A DNA stretch of 32,252 bases from Desulfobacteraceae bacterium (GCA_011390345.1 JAABSP010000059.1:1-32252), one strand, 5' to 3'. Numbered from the stretch's first letter, positions 1-9,765 are shown. Program-made: numbers and translations. The notes: generated by a model from the sequence alone, not told the origin.

Positions 1-57
1 TGCGATGCCGTTGCCCATCTGGCCGGCGCCGATAACGCCGAAGGTTTTGATCTCCAT
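1..57 (-). CDS. 3-hydroxyacyl-CoA (3-hydroxybutyryl-CoA) dehydrogenase, N-terminal fragment
   Basis: Only the first 19 codons are in the window. They read MEIKTFGVIGAGQMGNGIA, the N-terminal beta strand and glycine-rich GxGxMG loop of the Rossmann NAD-binding domain of 3-hydroxyacyl-CoA dehydrogenases of the Hbd/PaaH type. The ATG is preceded on the minus strand by an AAGGAG ribosome binding site at good spacing, which supports the start. It follows the thiolase gene in the same direction with a gap of about 45 bp, so the two are probably co-transcribed. The likely reaction is NAD-dependent oxidation of 3-hydroxybutyryl-CoA to acetoacetyl-CoA. The chain-length preference cannot be judged from this fragment. 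Confidence 0.8.
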   Translation of the reverse strand, partial: MEIKTFGVIGAGQMGNGIA

Positions 58-102
58 TACGCTTCTCCTTATAATTTTTGAATCTTTATCGATCTTGATC
101 TT

Positions 103-1278
103 TTATCGTTTGACGATCATTGCAACGGCCTCGCCGCCGCCGAGGCACAACGAGGCCAGGCCGGTCTTTCTGTCCTGTCGGATCATCTCATGCAGCAGCG
201 TCACCAGCAGCCGGCACCCGGATGCGCCGATGGGATGGCCCAAGGCCACAGAGCCGCCGTTGACGTTGACCTTGTTTGCATCCAGCTCCAGCTCTTTTAA
301 GATCGCAACGGTCGAGCCGGAAAAGGCTTCGTTGATCTCGTACAGATCCACATCCTCTTTGGTGATCCCCTCTTTCTCCAGACACTTGGGAACGGCCCAG
401 ATGGGCGCGACCAGCACATACTTCATGTCGATGCCGTAGGATGCCTGCGCGCCGATGGTCGCGAGGATCTTGCAATTAAGCGCTTCTGCCTTCTCCCGGG
501 ACATGACCACCACGGCAGATCCGCCGTCAGAGATGATGGAGGCGTTTCCGGCCGTGCCCACGCCGTCCGATTTGAATGCAGGCTTCATCTTGGCCATGGA
601 CTCATAGGAGGTCTCCCGCGCGCATTCGTCGGTGTTGAAGATGAGCGCGCCGCCCTTCCGCTGGGGGATTTCGATTGGCAGGATCTCCTTTTTGAACTTC
701 TCGGTGTTGATGGCCTCCACGGCCCTGCGGTAGGACTCGGCCGCGTACCGGTCCTGATCCTCCCGGGTTACGTTGTACTTTTCCGAGCAGAGTTCGTTGG
801 ACATCCCCATGTGAAAGTCGTTGACGATATCCCAGAGGCCGTCGTGGATCATGTGATCCTGTATCGTTCCGGGGCCCATCCGGTAGCCGAACCGGGCCTT
901 CTCCAGATAGTAGGGCGCAGCCGACATGTTCTCCATCCCGCCCGCCACAACAACCTCGGCATCGCCCAGTTGAACCGCCTGCGCGGCAAGCATCACGGCC
1001 TTGAGCGAAGATCCGCAGACCTTGTTCACGGTGATGCACTCGGCCTCCCAAGGGAGACCGGCCTTGACCGCTGCCTGCTTGGCCGGATTCTGGCCGTAGC
1101 CGCACGGGAGGACCTGGCCCATGATCACCTCATTTACGTCCTTGCCGTCGATACCGGCCCGCTCCACCGCGGCCGCGATCACTTTTCCGCCCAGATCGGT
1201 TGCGCCGATGCCGGCCAAGGTCCCGTTGAAGCTTCCCAGCGGCGTTCTCACCGCACTGACGATCACTGCTTCTTTCAT
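103..1278 (-). CDS. Acetyl-CoA acetyltransferase (thiolase)
   Basis: This 391-residue protein has the full length of a type II biosynthetic or degradative thiolase, which cleaves acetoacetyl-CoA to two acetyl-CoA or condenses them. The nucleophilic cysteine is C88 in VNKVCGSS. The NEAF motif, the GGSVALGHPIGASG block with the catalytic histidine, and the C-terminal CLGGGE motif with the second cysteine are all present. The ATG has an AAGGAG site just upstream on the minus strand. It lies between icmF, which ends about 50 bp upstream, and a 3-hydroxyacyl-CoA dehydrogenase. That arrangement fits the last steps of butyryl-CoA oxidation to acetyl-CoA. In an acid-degrading organism the degradative direction is more likely, but the sequence alone does not decide. 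Confidence 0.93.
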   Translation of the reverse strand: MKEAVIVSAVRTPLGSFNGTLAGIGATDLGGKVIAAAVERAGIDGKDVNEVIMGQVLPCGYGQNPAKQAAVKAGLPWEAECITVNKVCGSSLKAVMLAAQAVQLGDAEVVVAGGMENMSAAPYYLEKARFGYRMGPGTIQDHMIHDGLWDIVNDFHMGMSNELCSEKYNVTREDQDRYAAESYRRAVEAINTEKFKKEILPIEIPQRKGGALIFNTDECARETSYESMAKMKPAFKSDGVGTAGNASIISDGGSAVVVMSREKAEALNCKILATIGAQASYGIDMKYVLVAPIWAVPKCLEKEGITKEDVDLYEINEAFSGSTVAILKELELDANKVNVNGGSVALGHPIGASGCRLLVTLLHEMIRQDRKTGLASLCLGGGEAVAMIVKR

Positions 1279-1327
1279 ATCGTTATCTCCTTATAGGATA
1301 CTGTTTCGTTTTCACCGGAAAACCGCC

Positions 1328-4300
1328 TTACATATTCCGCCGGTACTGCCCGCCCACATCATAAAGCGCCTGGGTGATCTGCCCCATGCTGCAGTGCTTG
1401 ACCGTCTCCATCAGCTCTGCAAAGATGTTCTCCCCAGAAAGTGCCACCTTCTGAAGCCGCTCCAACGCGGCCCCCGCTTCATCCTTGTTCCGCTCCTTGA
1501 AAGACTCGAGCCGGTCGAGCTGGGACTGTTTCTCCTCTTCGGTGGCCCGGGAGAGTTCCACCGCGGAATCGCTCAGATCCATGTCGTCCGCGTCCGGGTC
1601 CCGGAAGGTGTTGACGCCGATCAGGGGCAGGTCACCGGTATGCTTCAGGGTCTCGTAGTAGATCGACTCCTCCTGGATCTTCCCCCGCTGGAATCCGGTC
1701 TCCATCGCGCCGAGCACGCCACCGCGCTCTGCGATCCGATCAAACTCCAGCAGCACGGCCTCTTCCACCAGATCCGTCAGCTCATCCACGATAAAGCTGC
1801 CCTGGAGCGGATTCTCGTTCTTGGACAGGCCCCACTCCCGGTTGATAATGAGCTGGATGGCAAGCGCCCTTCTCACCGACTCGCCGCTGGGGGTGGTGAT
1901 GGCCTCGTCAAAGGCATTGGTGTGGAGGCTGTTGCAGTTGTCATAGATCGCGCACAGCCCCTGGAGCGTGGTCCGGATATCGTTGAACTGGATATCCTGG
2001 CTGTGCAGGGATCTTCCCGAGGTCTGGATGTGGTATTTGAGCATCTGGGATCTCGGGGATGCGCCGTACTTGTCCCGCATGGCCACGGCCCAGATCCTTC
2101 TGGCCACCCGGCCGATCACCGTATATTCCGGGTCCATGCCGTTGGAGAAGAAGAAGGAGAGGTTGGGGCCGAAGCTGTCTATGTCCATGCCCCGGGACAG
2201 ATAGTACTCCACATATGTGAAGCCGTTGGACAGCGTCAGCGCCAACTGGGTGATCGGGTTGGCCCCGGCCTCTGCGATGTGGTATCCGGAGATGGAGACC
2301 GAATAGAAGTTTCTCACACTGTTCTCGATAAAGAACTGCTGGATGTCGCCCATCATCTTCAGCGCGAACTCGATAGAGAAGATGCAGGTGTTCTGGCCCT
2401 GATCCTCCTTCAGGATATCGGCCTGAACCGTTCCCCGGAGATTTTCAAAGACCATGTTCCGGATCTCGTCATACTCCTCGGGACGGGGCGCGCGGCCGTT
2501 CTTCTCCTGGAAGGCTTCGACCTGCTGGTCCATGGCCGTGTTGAAGAACATGGCCAGCATGATGGGCGCGGGGCCGTTGATGGTCATGGAGACCGATGTT
2601 GTTGGCGCGCAGAGTTCAAAGCCGCCGTAGAGAACCTTGACATCATCTAACGTACAGACGCTGACGCCCGATGTGCCGACCTTGCCGTAGATATCGGGCC
2701 GGATGTCCGGATCATAGCCGTAGAGCGTCACCGAGTCGAACGCGGTGGAGAGACGCTTGGCATCGGAATCGGCCGACAGCAGCTTGAAGCGCCGGTTGGT
2801 CCGGGCCGGATCTCCTTCGCCCGCGAACATCCGGGTCGGGTCCTCGCCCACCCGCTTCAGAGGGAAGACGCCCGCGGTATAGGGGAAGTATCCGGGCAGG
2901 TTCTCTCTTCTCAGCCATTGGAAGGTCTCGCCCGGGTCCTTGAATTTGGGCAGCGCGATCTTGGGGATCTTTTTGTGGGAGAGGGATTCTCTGTAAAGCG
3001 GAACCCGGATCTCCTTTCCCCGCACCTCATAGACCAGCTCATCGCCGGAATAGGCGGCCCGGGTCTTCTCCCAGCCCGCCATCAGCTTTCTCGTCTCCTC
3101 CTTCAAATCCTCTTCGGCCTTCTCGACTGCGCTTTTGAGCCGATCCAGAAGATCCTGCCCATCCCCCTCCAGATCCTGGCCCAGCGCGGCCGCGCTCTCC
3201 TTTAGATGCCAGACCCGGCGAATCCGGTCCGCCTCCTCGTCCGTCTCCTTGTGATACTTCCGGACCGCCTCGGAGATCTCGGCTAGATACCGCACCCGCT
3301 CCGGCGGGATGATGATGGTCTTGGAGGAGGAGATTCGGCTCTCGGGCCGGGGCAGGCTCGGCTCGAACCGGACCCCGGTCTTCTCTTCGATGGTCTCGAT
3401 CAGGCCGTGGTAGAGGGCCGTGACGCCGTCGTCATTGAACTTCGAGGCAATGGTTCCGAAGACCGGCATCTGATCCGGGCTCTTGTCCCAGAGCTGACGG
3501 TTCCGCTGCACCTGCTTCCGGACATCCCGGACCGCATCCTCGCCGCCCCGCTTTTCATACTTGTTGACCACGATCATGTCCGCAAAGTCGAGCATGTCGA
3601 TCTTTTCGAGCTGGGAGGCCGCGCCGAACTCGCTGGTCATGACGTACATGGAAAGATCGACAAAATCGACGATATGGGAATCTCCCTGGCCGATCCCCGC
3701 GGTCTCCGAGATGATCAGGTCGAAGCCCGCGGCCTTGAGCACCTCTACGGTCTCGCTCATCGATTCCGGGATCTCGGTGTGGGATCTCCGGGTGGCCACG
3801 GAGCGCATGTAGACCCGGGGACTGCCGATGGCGTTCATCCGAATCCGGTCCCCCAGAAGTGCCCCGCCGGTCTTTCTCCGGGAGGGGTCCGCGCTCACGA
3901 TGCCGATCCGGATGTCTTTGAGGTCATGGAGCAGCCGGAGGATCAGCTCGTCCGTAAGGGAGGATTTTCCCGCGCCGCCGGTTCCGGTGATGCCGAGCAC
4001 CGGGACCTTCCGGTCTCCGATCTTCCCCTGGATCTGTTCCCTCAGCTTTTCCGGATAGCCGTTCCCGCTGGTCTTGGCCCGCTCCACCGCGGTGATGAGA
4101 TTGGCCACCAGCAGCTTGTTGTCCGGGTTCAGCTCGGACAGATCCGGGGTCCCATCCTTCACGGTAGAGAAATCCATCCGCTCCATCATATGGTTGATAA
4201 TCCCCTGCAGCCCCATGCGCGCGCCGTCCTCCGGGGAGTAGATCTTGGTCACACCATATTTTTCCAGATCCCGGATCTCCTCGGAGACGATCACGCCGCC

Positions 4301-4606
4301 GCCGCCGCCGAAGATCTTGATATGATCGGCATTCTGCTCTCTCAGCAGGTCCACCATGTATTTGAAGAACTCGACATGGCCCCCCTGGTAGCTGGAAATC
4401 GCGATGCCTTGTGCATCCTCCTCCACGGCCGCGTCCACGATCTCGGCCACGGAACGGTTGTGGCCCAGGTGGATCACCTCCGCGCCCGTATCCTGAAGGA
4501 TGCGGCGCATGATGTTGATGGAGGCGTCATGCCCGTCAAAAAGCGATGTGGCAGTGACCACCCGAACCGGATTTTTCGGCTTGTATACCTCGACTTGAGC
4601 CGTCAT
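1328..4606 (-). CDS. icmF: Fused isobutyryl-CoA mutase (IcmF)
   Basis: This 1092-residue protein joins three parts. An N-terminal B12-binding domain (about 12-145) carries D24-x-H26, the lower-ligand histidine motif. A MeaB-type G-protein chaperone (about 200-420) has the P-loop GTGGAGKSS near 208-216 and ETAGIGQ near 301. The C-terminal part (about 540-1092) is the mutase TIM barrel. The barrel carries PYTAGVFP and [12 protein letters not shown], which are the IcmF forms and not the methylmalonyl-CoA mutase forms. The family catalyses adenosylcobalamin-dependent interconversion of isobutyryl-CoA and butyryl-CoA, and some members act on isovaleryl- or pivalyl-CoA. The guanine-specificity motif reads NKYE in place of the usual NKxD. 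AAGGAG precedes the ATG. The TetR gene lies about 100 bp upstream and thiolase follows, linking branched acids to beta-oxidation. No cobalamin riboswitch was recognised in the leader. Confidence 0.94.
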   Translation of the reverse strand: MTAQVEVYKPKNPVRVVTATSLFDGHDASINIMRRILQDTGAEVIHLGHNRSVAEIVDAAVEEDAQGIAISSYQGGHVEFFKYMVDLLREQNADHIKIFGGGGGVIVSEEIRDLEKYGVTKIYSPEDGARMGLQGIINHMMERMDFSTVKDGTPDLSELNPDNKLLVANLITAVERAKTSGNGYPEKLREQIQGKIGDRKVPVLGITGTGGAGKSSLTDELILRLLHDLKDIRIGIVSADPSRRKTGGALLGDRIRMNAIGSPRVYMRSVATRRSHTEIPESMSETVEVLKAAGFDLIISETAGIGQGDSHIVDFVDLSMYVMTSEFGAASQLEKIDMLDFADMIVVNKYEKRGGEDAVRDVRKQVQRNRQLWDKSPDQMPVFGTIASKFNDDGVTALYHGLIETIEEKTGVRFEPSLPRPESRISSSKTIIIPPERVRYLAEISEAVRKYHKETDEEADRIRRVWHLKESAAALGQDLEGDGQDLLDRLKSAVEKAEEDLKEETRKLMAGWEKTRAAYSGDELVYEVRGKEIRVPLYRESLSHKKIPKIALPKFKDPGETFQWLRRENLPGYFPYTAGVFPLKRVGEDPTRMFAGEGDPARTNRRFKLLSADSDAKRLSTAFDSVTLYGYDPDIRPDIYGKVGTSGVSVCTLDDVKVLYGGFELCAPTTSVSMTINGPAPIMLAMFFNTAMDQQVEAFQEKNGRAPRPEEYDEIRNMVFENLRGTVQADILKEDQGQNTCIFSIEFALKMMGDIQQFFIENSVRNFYSVSISGYHIAEAGANPITQLALTLSNGFTYVEYYLSRGMDIDSFGPNLSFFFSNGMDPEYTVIGRVARRIWAVAMRDKYGASPRSQMLKYHIQTSGRSLHSQDIQFNDIRTTLQGLCAIYDNCNSLHTNAFDEAITTPSGESVRRALAIQLIINREWGLSKNENPLQGSFIVDELTDLVEEAVLLEFDRIAERGGVLGAMETGFQRGKIQEESIYYETLKHTGDLPLIGVNTFRDPDADDMDLSDSAVELSRATEEEKQSQLDRLESFKERNKDEAGAALERLQKVALSGENIFAELMETVKHCSMGQITQALYDVGGQYRRNM

Positions 4607-4710
4607 TTTCCCTCTCCTTGCGATGGTAAATTATCGTTTGTAAACAAGATATTATTTATCGAAACCCAATTTTTCCGATCTTTAGCTTTTTCATCTGTTC
4701 CGCTGTTCCG

Positions 4711-5385
4711 CTATTCTTCATCTGCTTCCTCGAACCGGCCCGCACCGTTCCCCCGCATCTGGCCCAGAATTACCTCGGTCTGGAGCCGGATATATTCGTC
4801 GATGCTGTAGTGCCTGGCCAGAAACCAGCGCCGGAAGGTCCACATGTGGCCCAGCACCGAGATGTTGTGGGCCATCAGCTCGACGGAGCGGCTGCTCATC
4901 TGGGGAAGATCCCCGGTTCCGGCCAGTCTGGCCAGTATCCCCACGAAGATCCCGGTCATCCGGATCTCGTTCTCCAGCACCTTTTTGCGCCACTGCTCCG
5001 GCAGGGACTGGGTCTCCTGGTAGATCAGCAGGATATGGTCGGCCATCCGGTGGCAGACGTGGAAATACTCCCGGATCACCTCGGCCAGCGCATCCCGGCC
5101 CTCGTTCACCCGGGAGAGGGCCTCCTCCACCCCCAGCTCCATCTCTTCATGGATCGCGTCACAGACCAGATACAAAATGTCCTCCTTGGAGGCCACATAC
5201 TCGTACAGAGACCCTATGGAGAAGCCCGCGGCCTTGGCGATCTGGCGGGTGGTGGTCTTGTGGAACCCCTTTTCGATGAAGAGCTGGACCGAGGCATCCA
5301 CGATCTGCCGGCGGCGGCGCTCCACCAGATCCGGGTTCTTGATCTGGGTCGGGATCTCTTTGGCGTTTGAAGAATGGTGGCTCAT
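4711..5385 (-). CDS. TetR/AcrR-family transcriptional regulator
   Basis: The 224-residue reading from the ATG at 5385 starts MSHHSSNAKEIPT. A longer reading from a GTG at 5463 is open but has no convincing ribosome site. The N-terminal helix-turn-helix is clear: RRRQIVDASVQLFIEKGF, then TTRQIAKAAGFSIGSLYEYV and SKEDILY. The C-terminal ligand domain resembles that of TetR regulators of fatty-acid degradation, which typically sense acyl-CoAs and repress. The gene is first in the minus-strand unit with icmF and thiolase. A palindrome at 5544-5563, about 160 bp upstream of the start, is a plausible autoregulatory operator. Similar sequences precede the acyl-CoA ligase at 17491. The effector is unknown. 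Confidence 0.88.
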   Translation of the reverse strand: MSHHSSNAKEIPTQIKNPDLVERRRRQIVDASVQLFIEKGFHKTTTRQIAKAAGFSIGSLYEYVASKEDILYLVCDAIHEEMELGVEEALSRVNEGRDALAEVIREYFHVCHRMADHILLIYQETQSLPEQWRKKVLENEIRMTGIFVGILARLAGTGDLPQMSSRSVELMAHNISVLGHMWTFRRWFLARHYSIDEYIRLQTEVILGQMRGNGAGRFEEADEE

Positions 5386-5543
5386 AAATTTATCGGGTGA
5401 TCCGTATCGTTTTAAAAGGGTCGTCTCTTTTGTCCGGTCCAAACCCGCGGGAGGGCCCTGCACCGCCGGCCCCGGAAGGGTTTAAAATCGACAACCCATT
5501 GGTTTTCATATATTTCATTCAATAATTCCACAGGGTCTACATA

Positions 5544-5563
5544 TTGAACGAGCGCTCAATCAA
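5544..5563. promoter_or_regulatory. Candidate TetR operator palindrome upstream of the TetR-icmF unit
   Basis: TTGAACGAGCGCTCAATCAA is an inverted repeat in which 8 of 10 positions of each arm pair around a perfect GAGCGCTC core. Its length and symmetry are typical of TetR-family operators, and it lies upstream of a TetR gene. A near copy of one face, TTGAGTGCTCGTT, and a second GAGCG/CGCTC palindrome occur upstream of the acyl-CoA ligase gene at 17491. Confidence 0.6.
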
Positions 5564-5761
5564 TTTTTGATGTACCATCCCCTGCCCCGATTTGTCAACT
5601 CTTTTCCAATCTTTTAAGTGAAAGTTAATTTTCTACTTGACCAATGTGCGAATATCTACTATTGAAAGCATAAGTTGAATGATATTCAGTTATTCAATAA
5701 AACTGTATGCAGTTAGAATCATGAAAGATATTGAAAATAAAGAAGATGTTCACCCCTATTG

Positions 5762-5775
5762 ACCGACCGGACGGT
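5762..5775. promoter_or_regulatory. Second palindrome (ACCGACCGGACGGT) upstream of the signalling-protein gene
   Basis: Each 7-bp arm matches in 6 positions. The sequence differs from the 5544 palindrome but has the form of operators bound by TetR-type repressors. It sits about 80 bp upstream of the start codon at 5857, where a repressor could block transcription. The binding protein is unknown. Confidence 0.35.
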
Positions 5776-5856
5776 AGATTGCAGATTTCGACGCCGAACC
5801 TCGCCCTTCGAGGCGCAAGGCATGATCACCAAGACCCGAGGCAGTAACCGCACCTG

Positions 5857-7788
5857 ATGCTTCCGGACCAGATCAAAACTGTCTTCATGAAGACCGATCC
5901 CTTCGAGCTTCTGCCCGATGAGAAGCTCGAAGAACTGAGCCGCAGGGCCGAGGTGAAGACCTACCCGGAAGGGACATACATCTTCCGCCAGGATAATCCG
6001 AGCCTCGATGTCCTCTTTGTCATCGCGTCGGGTCTGGCCGAGATCACCGTGACCAACGAGCGGGGGGTGGAATCGGTGGTGGGGGTCCGCCGTCCCTATG
6101 ATTTCTTCGGAGAGACCGTGGTGCTGAGTCGGCAGCGGTATCCCGGCTCGGTACGGGCCCGGGAGGCGCTGGTCTGCTGCCTCGTCAAAAGGACCGATCT
6201 GGAAGCGCTGATCTACAACAATCGCGACTTCTCCGGGTTTTTCAACGCGCTGCTGGCCGAACGGATGCGGCTGCTCTACACCGAGATCGTCGCGGAGCAG
6301 TCCTATGAGACCTATGCCTCTGTTCCCTCCCCCCGGTTTCACCAGCGGGTCAGCGAGGTGATGTCCCGGCCCGTGATCACCTGCCAGACATCCGATCCCG
6401 TGGTCCAAGCGGCCCGAAAAATGGCTGAAAAGGGAATCAGTGCGCTGCTGGTTCTCGGCCCGGACCACGCGCCGAGGGGAATCCTGACAGAAAAGGCCAT
6501 CACCCATCGGCTGGTCGCGGAAAGGCGTTTTCCCATCGAATCCTGTCGGGTCGAACAGATCATGAACAGCAACCTGGCCCAGATCCCGCCCCAGGCCTTT
6601 TTGGGACAGGGGCTGGCCACCATGATGCGCGAGGGAACCAAATACCTGATCGTTACCGAGCGGGAAGCGGTCATGGGAATCCTCACCCTTTTCGACCTGA
6701 TCAAGACCCCGGAGACCGGATCCCTGCTGCTGGCCCAGGAGATCGAATCCCGCCAGCGGATCGAGGACCTGGCCAAGATCGGCCGGCAGGTGGACCCACT
6801 GCTCAGCTCCCTGCTTGCGGAAAGGGCATCGGTTCGGGAGATCCTGGAGATCATGTCGGAGATCCACGAGCGGATGACCCGCGCGGTGATCCGCCTCTCC
6901 GAAGAGCGGATGAAGCGGGAGGTAGGCCCGCCGCCGACCGACTACTGCTGGATCAACATGGGCAGCGCGGCCCGCCACGAACAGACCCTGCGCACGGATC
7001 AGGACAACGCGATCATCTATGAAGATCCCCCCGAAGAGGAGGAAGCATCTGCAGATGGTTATTTTGAGCAGCTTGCGGAATATGCGGTGGAAGGGCTCTT
7101 CGCCTGCGGATTTGCCAAATGCCGGGGGGATGTCATGGCCACCAACCCAAAATGGCGCCGGTCCCTGAGTGCCTGGGTCGAAGCGATACAGACATGGACC
7201 CGTTCCTATGATCCGGAAGACACCCGCAACCTGACCATCCTCCTCGACTTCCGGCCCGTCTGGGGCAATATGACCCTGGCCACCCGCTTCTGGGAGGAGA
7301 TATTCTCGGCATTTCAGGCATCCCCAAGCGCGCGCCACATGCTGACCAAAGACGACCTCCAGTACAAGCTGCCGTTGAGCTTTCTCGGCTCCTTTGTCAC
7401 CGAAAAGAGCGAGCCCCACAAAAACGAGATCGATTTGAAGAAGTCGGGCAGCGCGCACATCGTCAACGGGGTCCGGATCTTCGCGCTGGAGAACCGGATC
7501 ACCGAGCCCTCGACTCTGGGCCGGCTGGACCAACTGGCCGGGATGGGCGCGATGGAGGCCGAGGATGCGGAACTCTTCGGCGCGAGCTTCGAGGCCATTA
7601 TGATGCTCCGGATTCGGGAGAACATGAAGAAGTTCGGCAACGATAAACCGGCTGACAATTATGTCGCGCCGGACCGGCTGAGCAAGCGGGAAAAGATGAT
7701 TTTAAAGGATGCGCTCTCCAGCGTGGGCCAGCTCCAGAAGCTGATCGAAAAGGAGTTTTCGGTTCCCTGGCTGCAGCACTATGTGTAA
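5857..7788 (+). CDS. cNMP-binding / CBS-pair / DUF294 nucleotidyltransferase-like signalling protein
   Basis: This 643-residue soluble protein has four parts. A cyclic-nucleotide-binding-like domain (about 12-130) includes FGETVVLS and YPGSVRA, which resemble the phosphate-binding cassette. A CBS pair (about 165-285) follows. The DUF294 nucleotidyltransferase-like domain (about 300-450) has GSAARHEQT near 369 and TDQDNA near 380, the GS and DxD-type signature of GlnD-like enzymes. The DUF294 C-terminal domain runs from about 480 to 625. The family is thought to sense nucleotides and often lies beside acetate or short-chain acid symporter and synthetase genes, as here. Only 51 bp separate it from the synthetase at 7840. 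A role in controlling transport or activation is inference, and the nucleotidyl acceptor is unknown. Confidence 0.88.
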   Translation: MLPDQIKTVFMKTDPFELLPDEKLEELSRRAEVKTYPEGTYIFRQDNPSLDVLFVIASGLAEITVTNERGVESVVGVRRPYDFFGETVVLSRQRYPGSVRAREALVCCLVKRTDLEALIYNNRDFSGFFNALLAERMRLLYTEIVAEQSYETYASVPSPRFHQRVSEVMSRPVITCQTSDPVVQAARKMAEKGISALLVLGPDHAPRGILTEKAITHRLVAERRFPIESCRVEQIMNSNLAQIPPQAFLGQGLATMMREGTKYLIVTEREAVMGILTLFDLIKTPETGSLLLAQEIESRQRIEDLAKIGRQVDPLLSSLLAERASVREILEIMSEIHERMTRAVIRLSEERMKREVGPPPTDYCWINMGSAARHEQTLRTDQDNAIIYEDPPEEEEASADGYFEQLAEYAVEGLFACGFAKCRGDVMATNPKWRRSLSAWVEAIQTWTRSYDPEDTRNLTILLDFRPVWGNMTLATRFWEEIFSAFQASPSARHMLTKDDLQYKLPLSFLGSFVTEKSEPHKNEIDLKKSGSAHIVNGVRIFALENRITEPSTLGRLDQLAGMGAMEAEDAELFGASFEAIMMLRIRENMKKFGNDKPADNYVAPDRLSKREKMILKDALSSVGQLQKLIEKEFSVPWLQHYV

Positions 7789-7839
7789 ATTGAAAAAAAT
7801 ATTGAAGCATAAAAAAGAGAAAGGAGCTGAAAAACGAAG

Positions 7840-9474
7840 ATGGATCTGACAACCCCCAACATGACCGACTACGAAAAGGAGTATGAAGCCTTTCAGTGGG
7901 AGGTTCCGGAATACTTCAACTTTGCCGGGGACATCATGGACAAGTGGGCACAGGACCCGGAAAAACTTGCCATGTGGTGGGTGGACGACGACGGCAACGA
8001 GGTGAAGAAGACCTTTGCCGATGTCTGCAAAGCCTCCCGGCAACTGGCCAATGTACTCAAATCCAGCGGCGTGCAGCAGAACGATGTGGTGATGGTGGTT
8101 CTGCCTCGGAATTACGAGTGGTGGGAGATTTTCACCGCCTGCATCCGGATGGGCGCGCTCATCGCCCCCGGCACCACCCAGCTCACGGCAAAGGATCTGG
8201 AGTATAGGGCCAACAGCGCAAAGGCCACAGCCATCATAACGAATCAGGAGATCGCTGCCAAATTCGATGAGGTCGCGGGCCGGTGTGCAACCGTCAAGAC
8301 CAAGATCGTCATCGCAGAGCCCCGGGACAGTTGGCTCCACTACACCGAAGCGGTGGAAAAGGCATCGGACGATTTTGAAACCGCAAAGACCAAGGCCGAC
8401 GACAACTGCCTGGTCTACTTCACCTCGGGAACCGTGGGAATGCCGAAGATGGCCCTCCACAGCCACGCCTCCTACCCCATCGGCCACAAGGTGACGGGAA
8501 AATACTGGCTCGACCTCAAGCCCGGGGATCTCCACTGGAACATCTCCGACACGGGCTGGGCCAAGGCCGCATGGAGTTCCTACTTCGGCCCCTGGAACCA
8601 GGGCGCTGCCCAGTTCATCCACCATACAAACCGGTTCGATCCGATCAAGACCTTGGAGCTGCTGGCCAAATATCCGGTAACGGTGATGTGCGGCGCGCCC
8701 ACCATCTACCGGATGCTGGTGCTCCAGGACCTGAGCCGCTTCAAGTTCCCCAGCCTCCGCCACTGCGTCGGCGCGGGGGAGCCCTTGAACCCTGAGATCA
8801 TCGAGGTCTGGAAAAAGTTCACCGGCTGCACCATCAGAGACGGCTACGGCCAGACCGAGACCGTGCTGCTCTGCGGCTCCTTCCCCTGCATCGAGCCCCG
8901 GTTCGGCTCTATGGGTAAACCGACGCCGGGATTCGATCTCAAGGTGATCGACGATGACGGGGATGTCCAGCCCCCCAACACCGAGGGCGACATCGCGGTG
9001 CGGGTGAAGCCGACCCGGCCCGTAGGACTTTTCAAGGAGTACTGGAAGGAGCCGGACCGAACCGCTTCGGTCTATCGGGGGGACTGGTACCTCACCGGAG
9101 ACCGGGCCTATGTGGATGATGACGGCTACTTCTGGTTTGTGGGCCGCGCGGACGATGTGATCCTCACCTCGGGATACCGGATCGGCCCCTTTGAGGTGGA
9201 GAGTGCGCTCATCGAGCATCCGGCCGTGGCCGAGTCTGCGGTGGTATCGAGTCCGGACGAGACCCGGGGAGAAGTGGTCAAGGCATTTGTCATTCTCGCA
9301 CCCGGGTACGCGGCCGGAGAGGATCTGCTCAAGGAACTCCAGGACCATGTGAAGAAGGTGACAGCGCCCTACAAATACCCGAGAAAGATCGATTTCGTCG
9401 AAGCGCTGCCCAAGACCATCTCCGGCAAGATCCGCCGGGTGGAACTGAGAAACAGGGAATGGGGTAAGGGGTAA
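7840..9474 (+). CDS. AMP-forming acyl-CoA synthetase, medium-chain (ACSM-like) type
   Basis: This 544-residue ANL-superfamily enzyme activates a carboxylic acid with ATP and CoA. Visible motifs are the phosphate loop YFTSGTVGMPK (about 193-203), GYGQTET, the TGDRAYVDDDGYFWFVGR block with the ATP-ribose aspartate, and PKTISGKIRR with the adenylation lysine at K530. The phosphate loop has TSGTVG where most ANL enzymes have TSGTTG, and the N-terminal YFNFAGD is typical of ACSM-like enzymes. Substrate could be a medium-chain fatty acid, a branched short-chain acid or an aromatic acid; sequence reading does not decide. AAGGAG precedes the ATG. It is followed by a small membrane protein and a sodium:solute symporter, suggesting that it activates what the symporter imports. 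Confidence 0.92.
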   Translation: MDLTTPNMTDYEKEYEAFQWEVPEYFNFAGDIMDKWAQDPEKLAMWWVDDDGNEVKKTFADVCKASRQLANVLKSSGVQQNDVVMVVLPRNYEWWEIFTACIRMGALIAPGTTQLTAKDLEYRANSAKATAIITNQEIAAKFDEVAGRCATVKTKIVIAEPRDSWLHYTEAVEKASDDFETAKTKADDNCLVYFTSGTVGMPKMALHSHASYPIGHKVTGKYWLDLKPGDLHWNISDTGWAKAAWSSYFGPWNQGAAQFIHHTNRFDPIKTLELLAKYPVTVMCGAPTIYRMLVLQDLSRFKFPSLRHCVGAGEPLNPEIIEVWKKFTGCTIRDGYGQTETVLLCGSFPCIEPRFGSMGKPTPGFDLKVIDDDGDVQPPNTEGDIAVRVKPTRPVGLFKEYWKEPDRTASVYRGDWYLTGDRAYVDDDGYFWFVGRADDVILTSGYRIGPFEVESALIEHPAVAESAVVSSPDETRGEVVKAFVILAPGYAAGEDLLKELQDHVKKVTAPYKYPRKIDFVEALPKTISGKIRRVELRNREWGKG

Positions 9475-9528
9475 GTGCAACTCTCCCGCCCCGGTTTTTT
9501 TACTGCAACGATTTAAGGAGGAAATGAA

Positions 9529-9765
9529 ATGTTTAAAGGCATGCCGAAGATTTTCTGGATCGGAATGGCGACCATGTACGGATGGTGTTTTCTCTTCATG
9601 TTTCTGGAGATGACCATCCAGGGCTTTCCGCTGATCCGGGTACTGGGAATCCCCTTCTGCTACATTTACAACTGGTTTCTGGGGCTCTGGGTCGTCAACA
9701 TCATCGTCTCTTTTCTCTATTTCAGCATGGAAGAGAAGCGCGAAGCCGGAAAACTCAACCAATAA
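9529..9765 (+). CDS. Small two-helix membrane protein preceding a sodium:solute symporter (DUF3311-like)
   Basis: This 78-residue protein has two hydrophobic segments, about 8-30 and 38-62, joined by a short loop containing GIPFCYIYNW. Small proteins of this layout (DUF485, DUF3311 and DUF4212 families) are commonly encoded directly before SSS-family symporters and are thought to be accessory subunits. The GIPFxYxYNW segment is closest in my reading to DUF3311. AAGGAGG precedes the ATG, and the symporter gene begins 12 bp after the stop, so the two are almost certainly translated from one message. Family assignment within this group is tentative. Confidence 0.75.
   Translation: MFKGMPKIFWIGMATMYGWCFLFMFLEMTIQGFPLIRVLGIPFCYIYNWFLGLWVVNIIVSFLYFSMEEKREAGKLNQ

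Larger units (their letters stand above)
5386..5856. promoter_or_regulatory. Divergent regulatory region between the TetR/icmF unit and the signalling-protein gene
   Basis: This stretch of about 470 bp has no convincing gene. It becomes AT-rich between about 5500 and 5750, unlike the GC-rich flanks, as expected for promoters. It contains the 5544-5563 palindrome near the minus-strand unit and a second GC-rich palindrome at 5762-5775 near the plus-strand gene. A weak plus-strand promoter candidate is TTGACC at 5637-5642, a 17-bp spacer and TATTGA at 5660-5665. Confidence 0.55.

Noticed and set aside
1121-2650. Long plus-strand open frame (509 codons) across the thiolase start and icmF
   Set aside because: It is antisense to icmF, whose domains and catalytic motifs are unmistakable. 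The translation has no family motifs and reflects GC-rich third-position bias.
4607-4710. Possible cobalamin riboswitch upstream of icmF
   Set aside because: The interval is only about 100 bp and AT-rich, with no B12-box-like conserved core or long structured leader that I can recognise.
5719-7533. Long minus-strand frame (604 codons) opposite the signalling-protein gene
   Set aside because: The plus-strand frame shows cNMP, CBS and DUF294 motifs in order. The antisense product is rich in His, Gly and Arg without recognisable domains.
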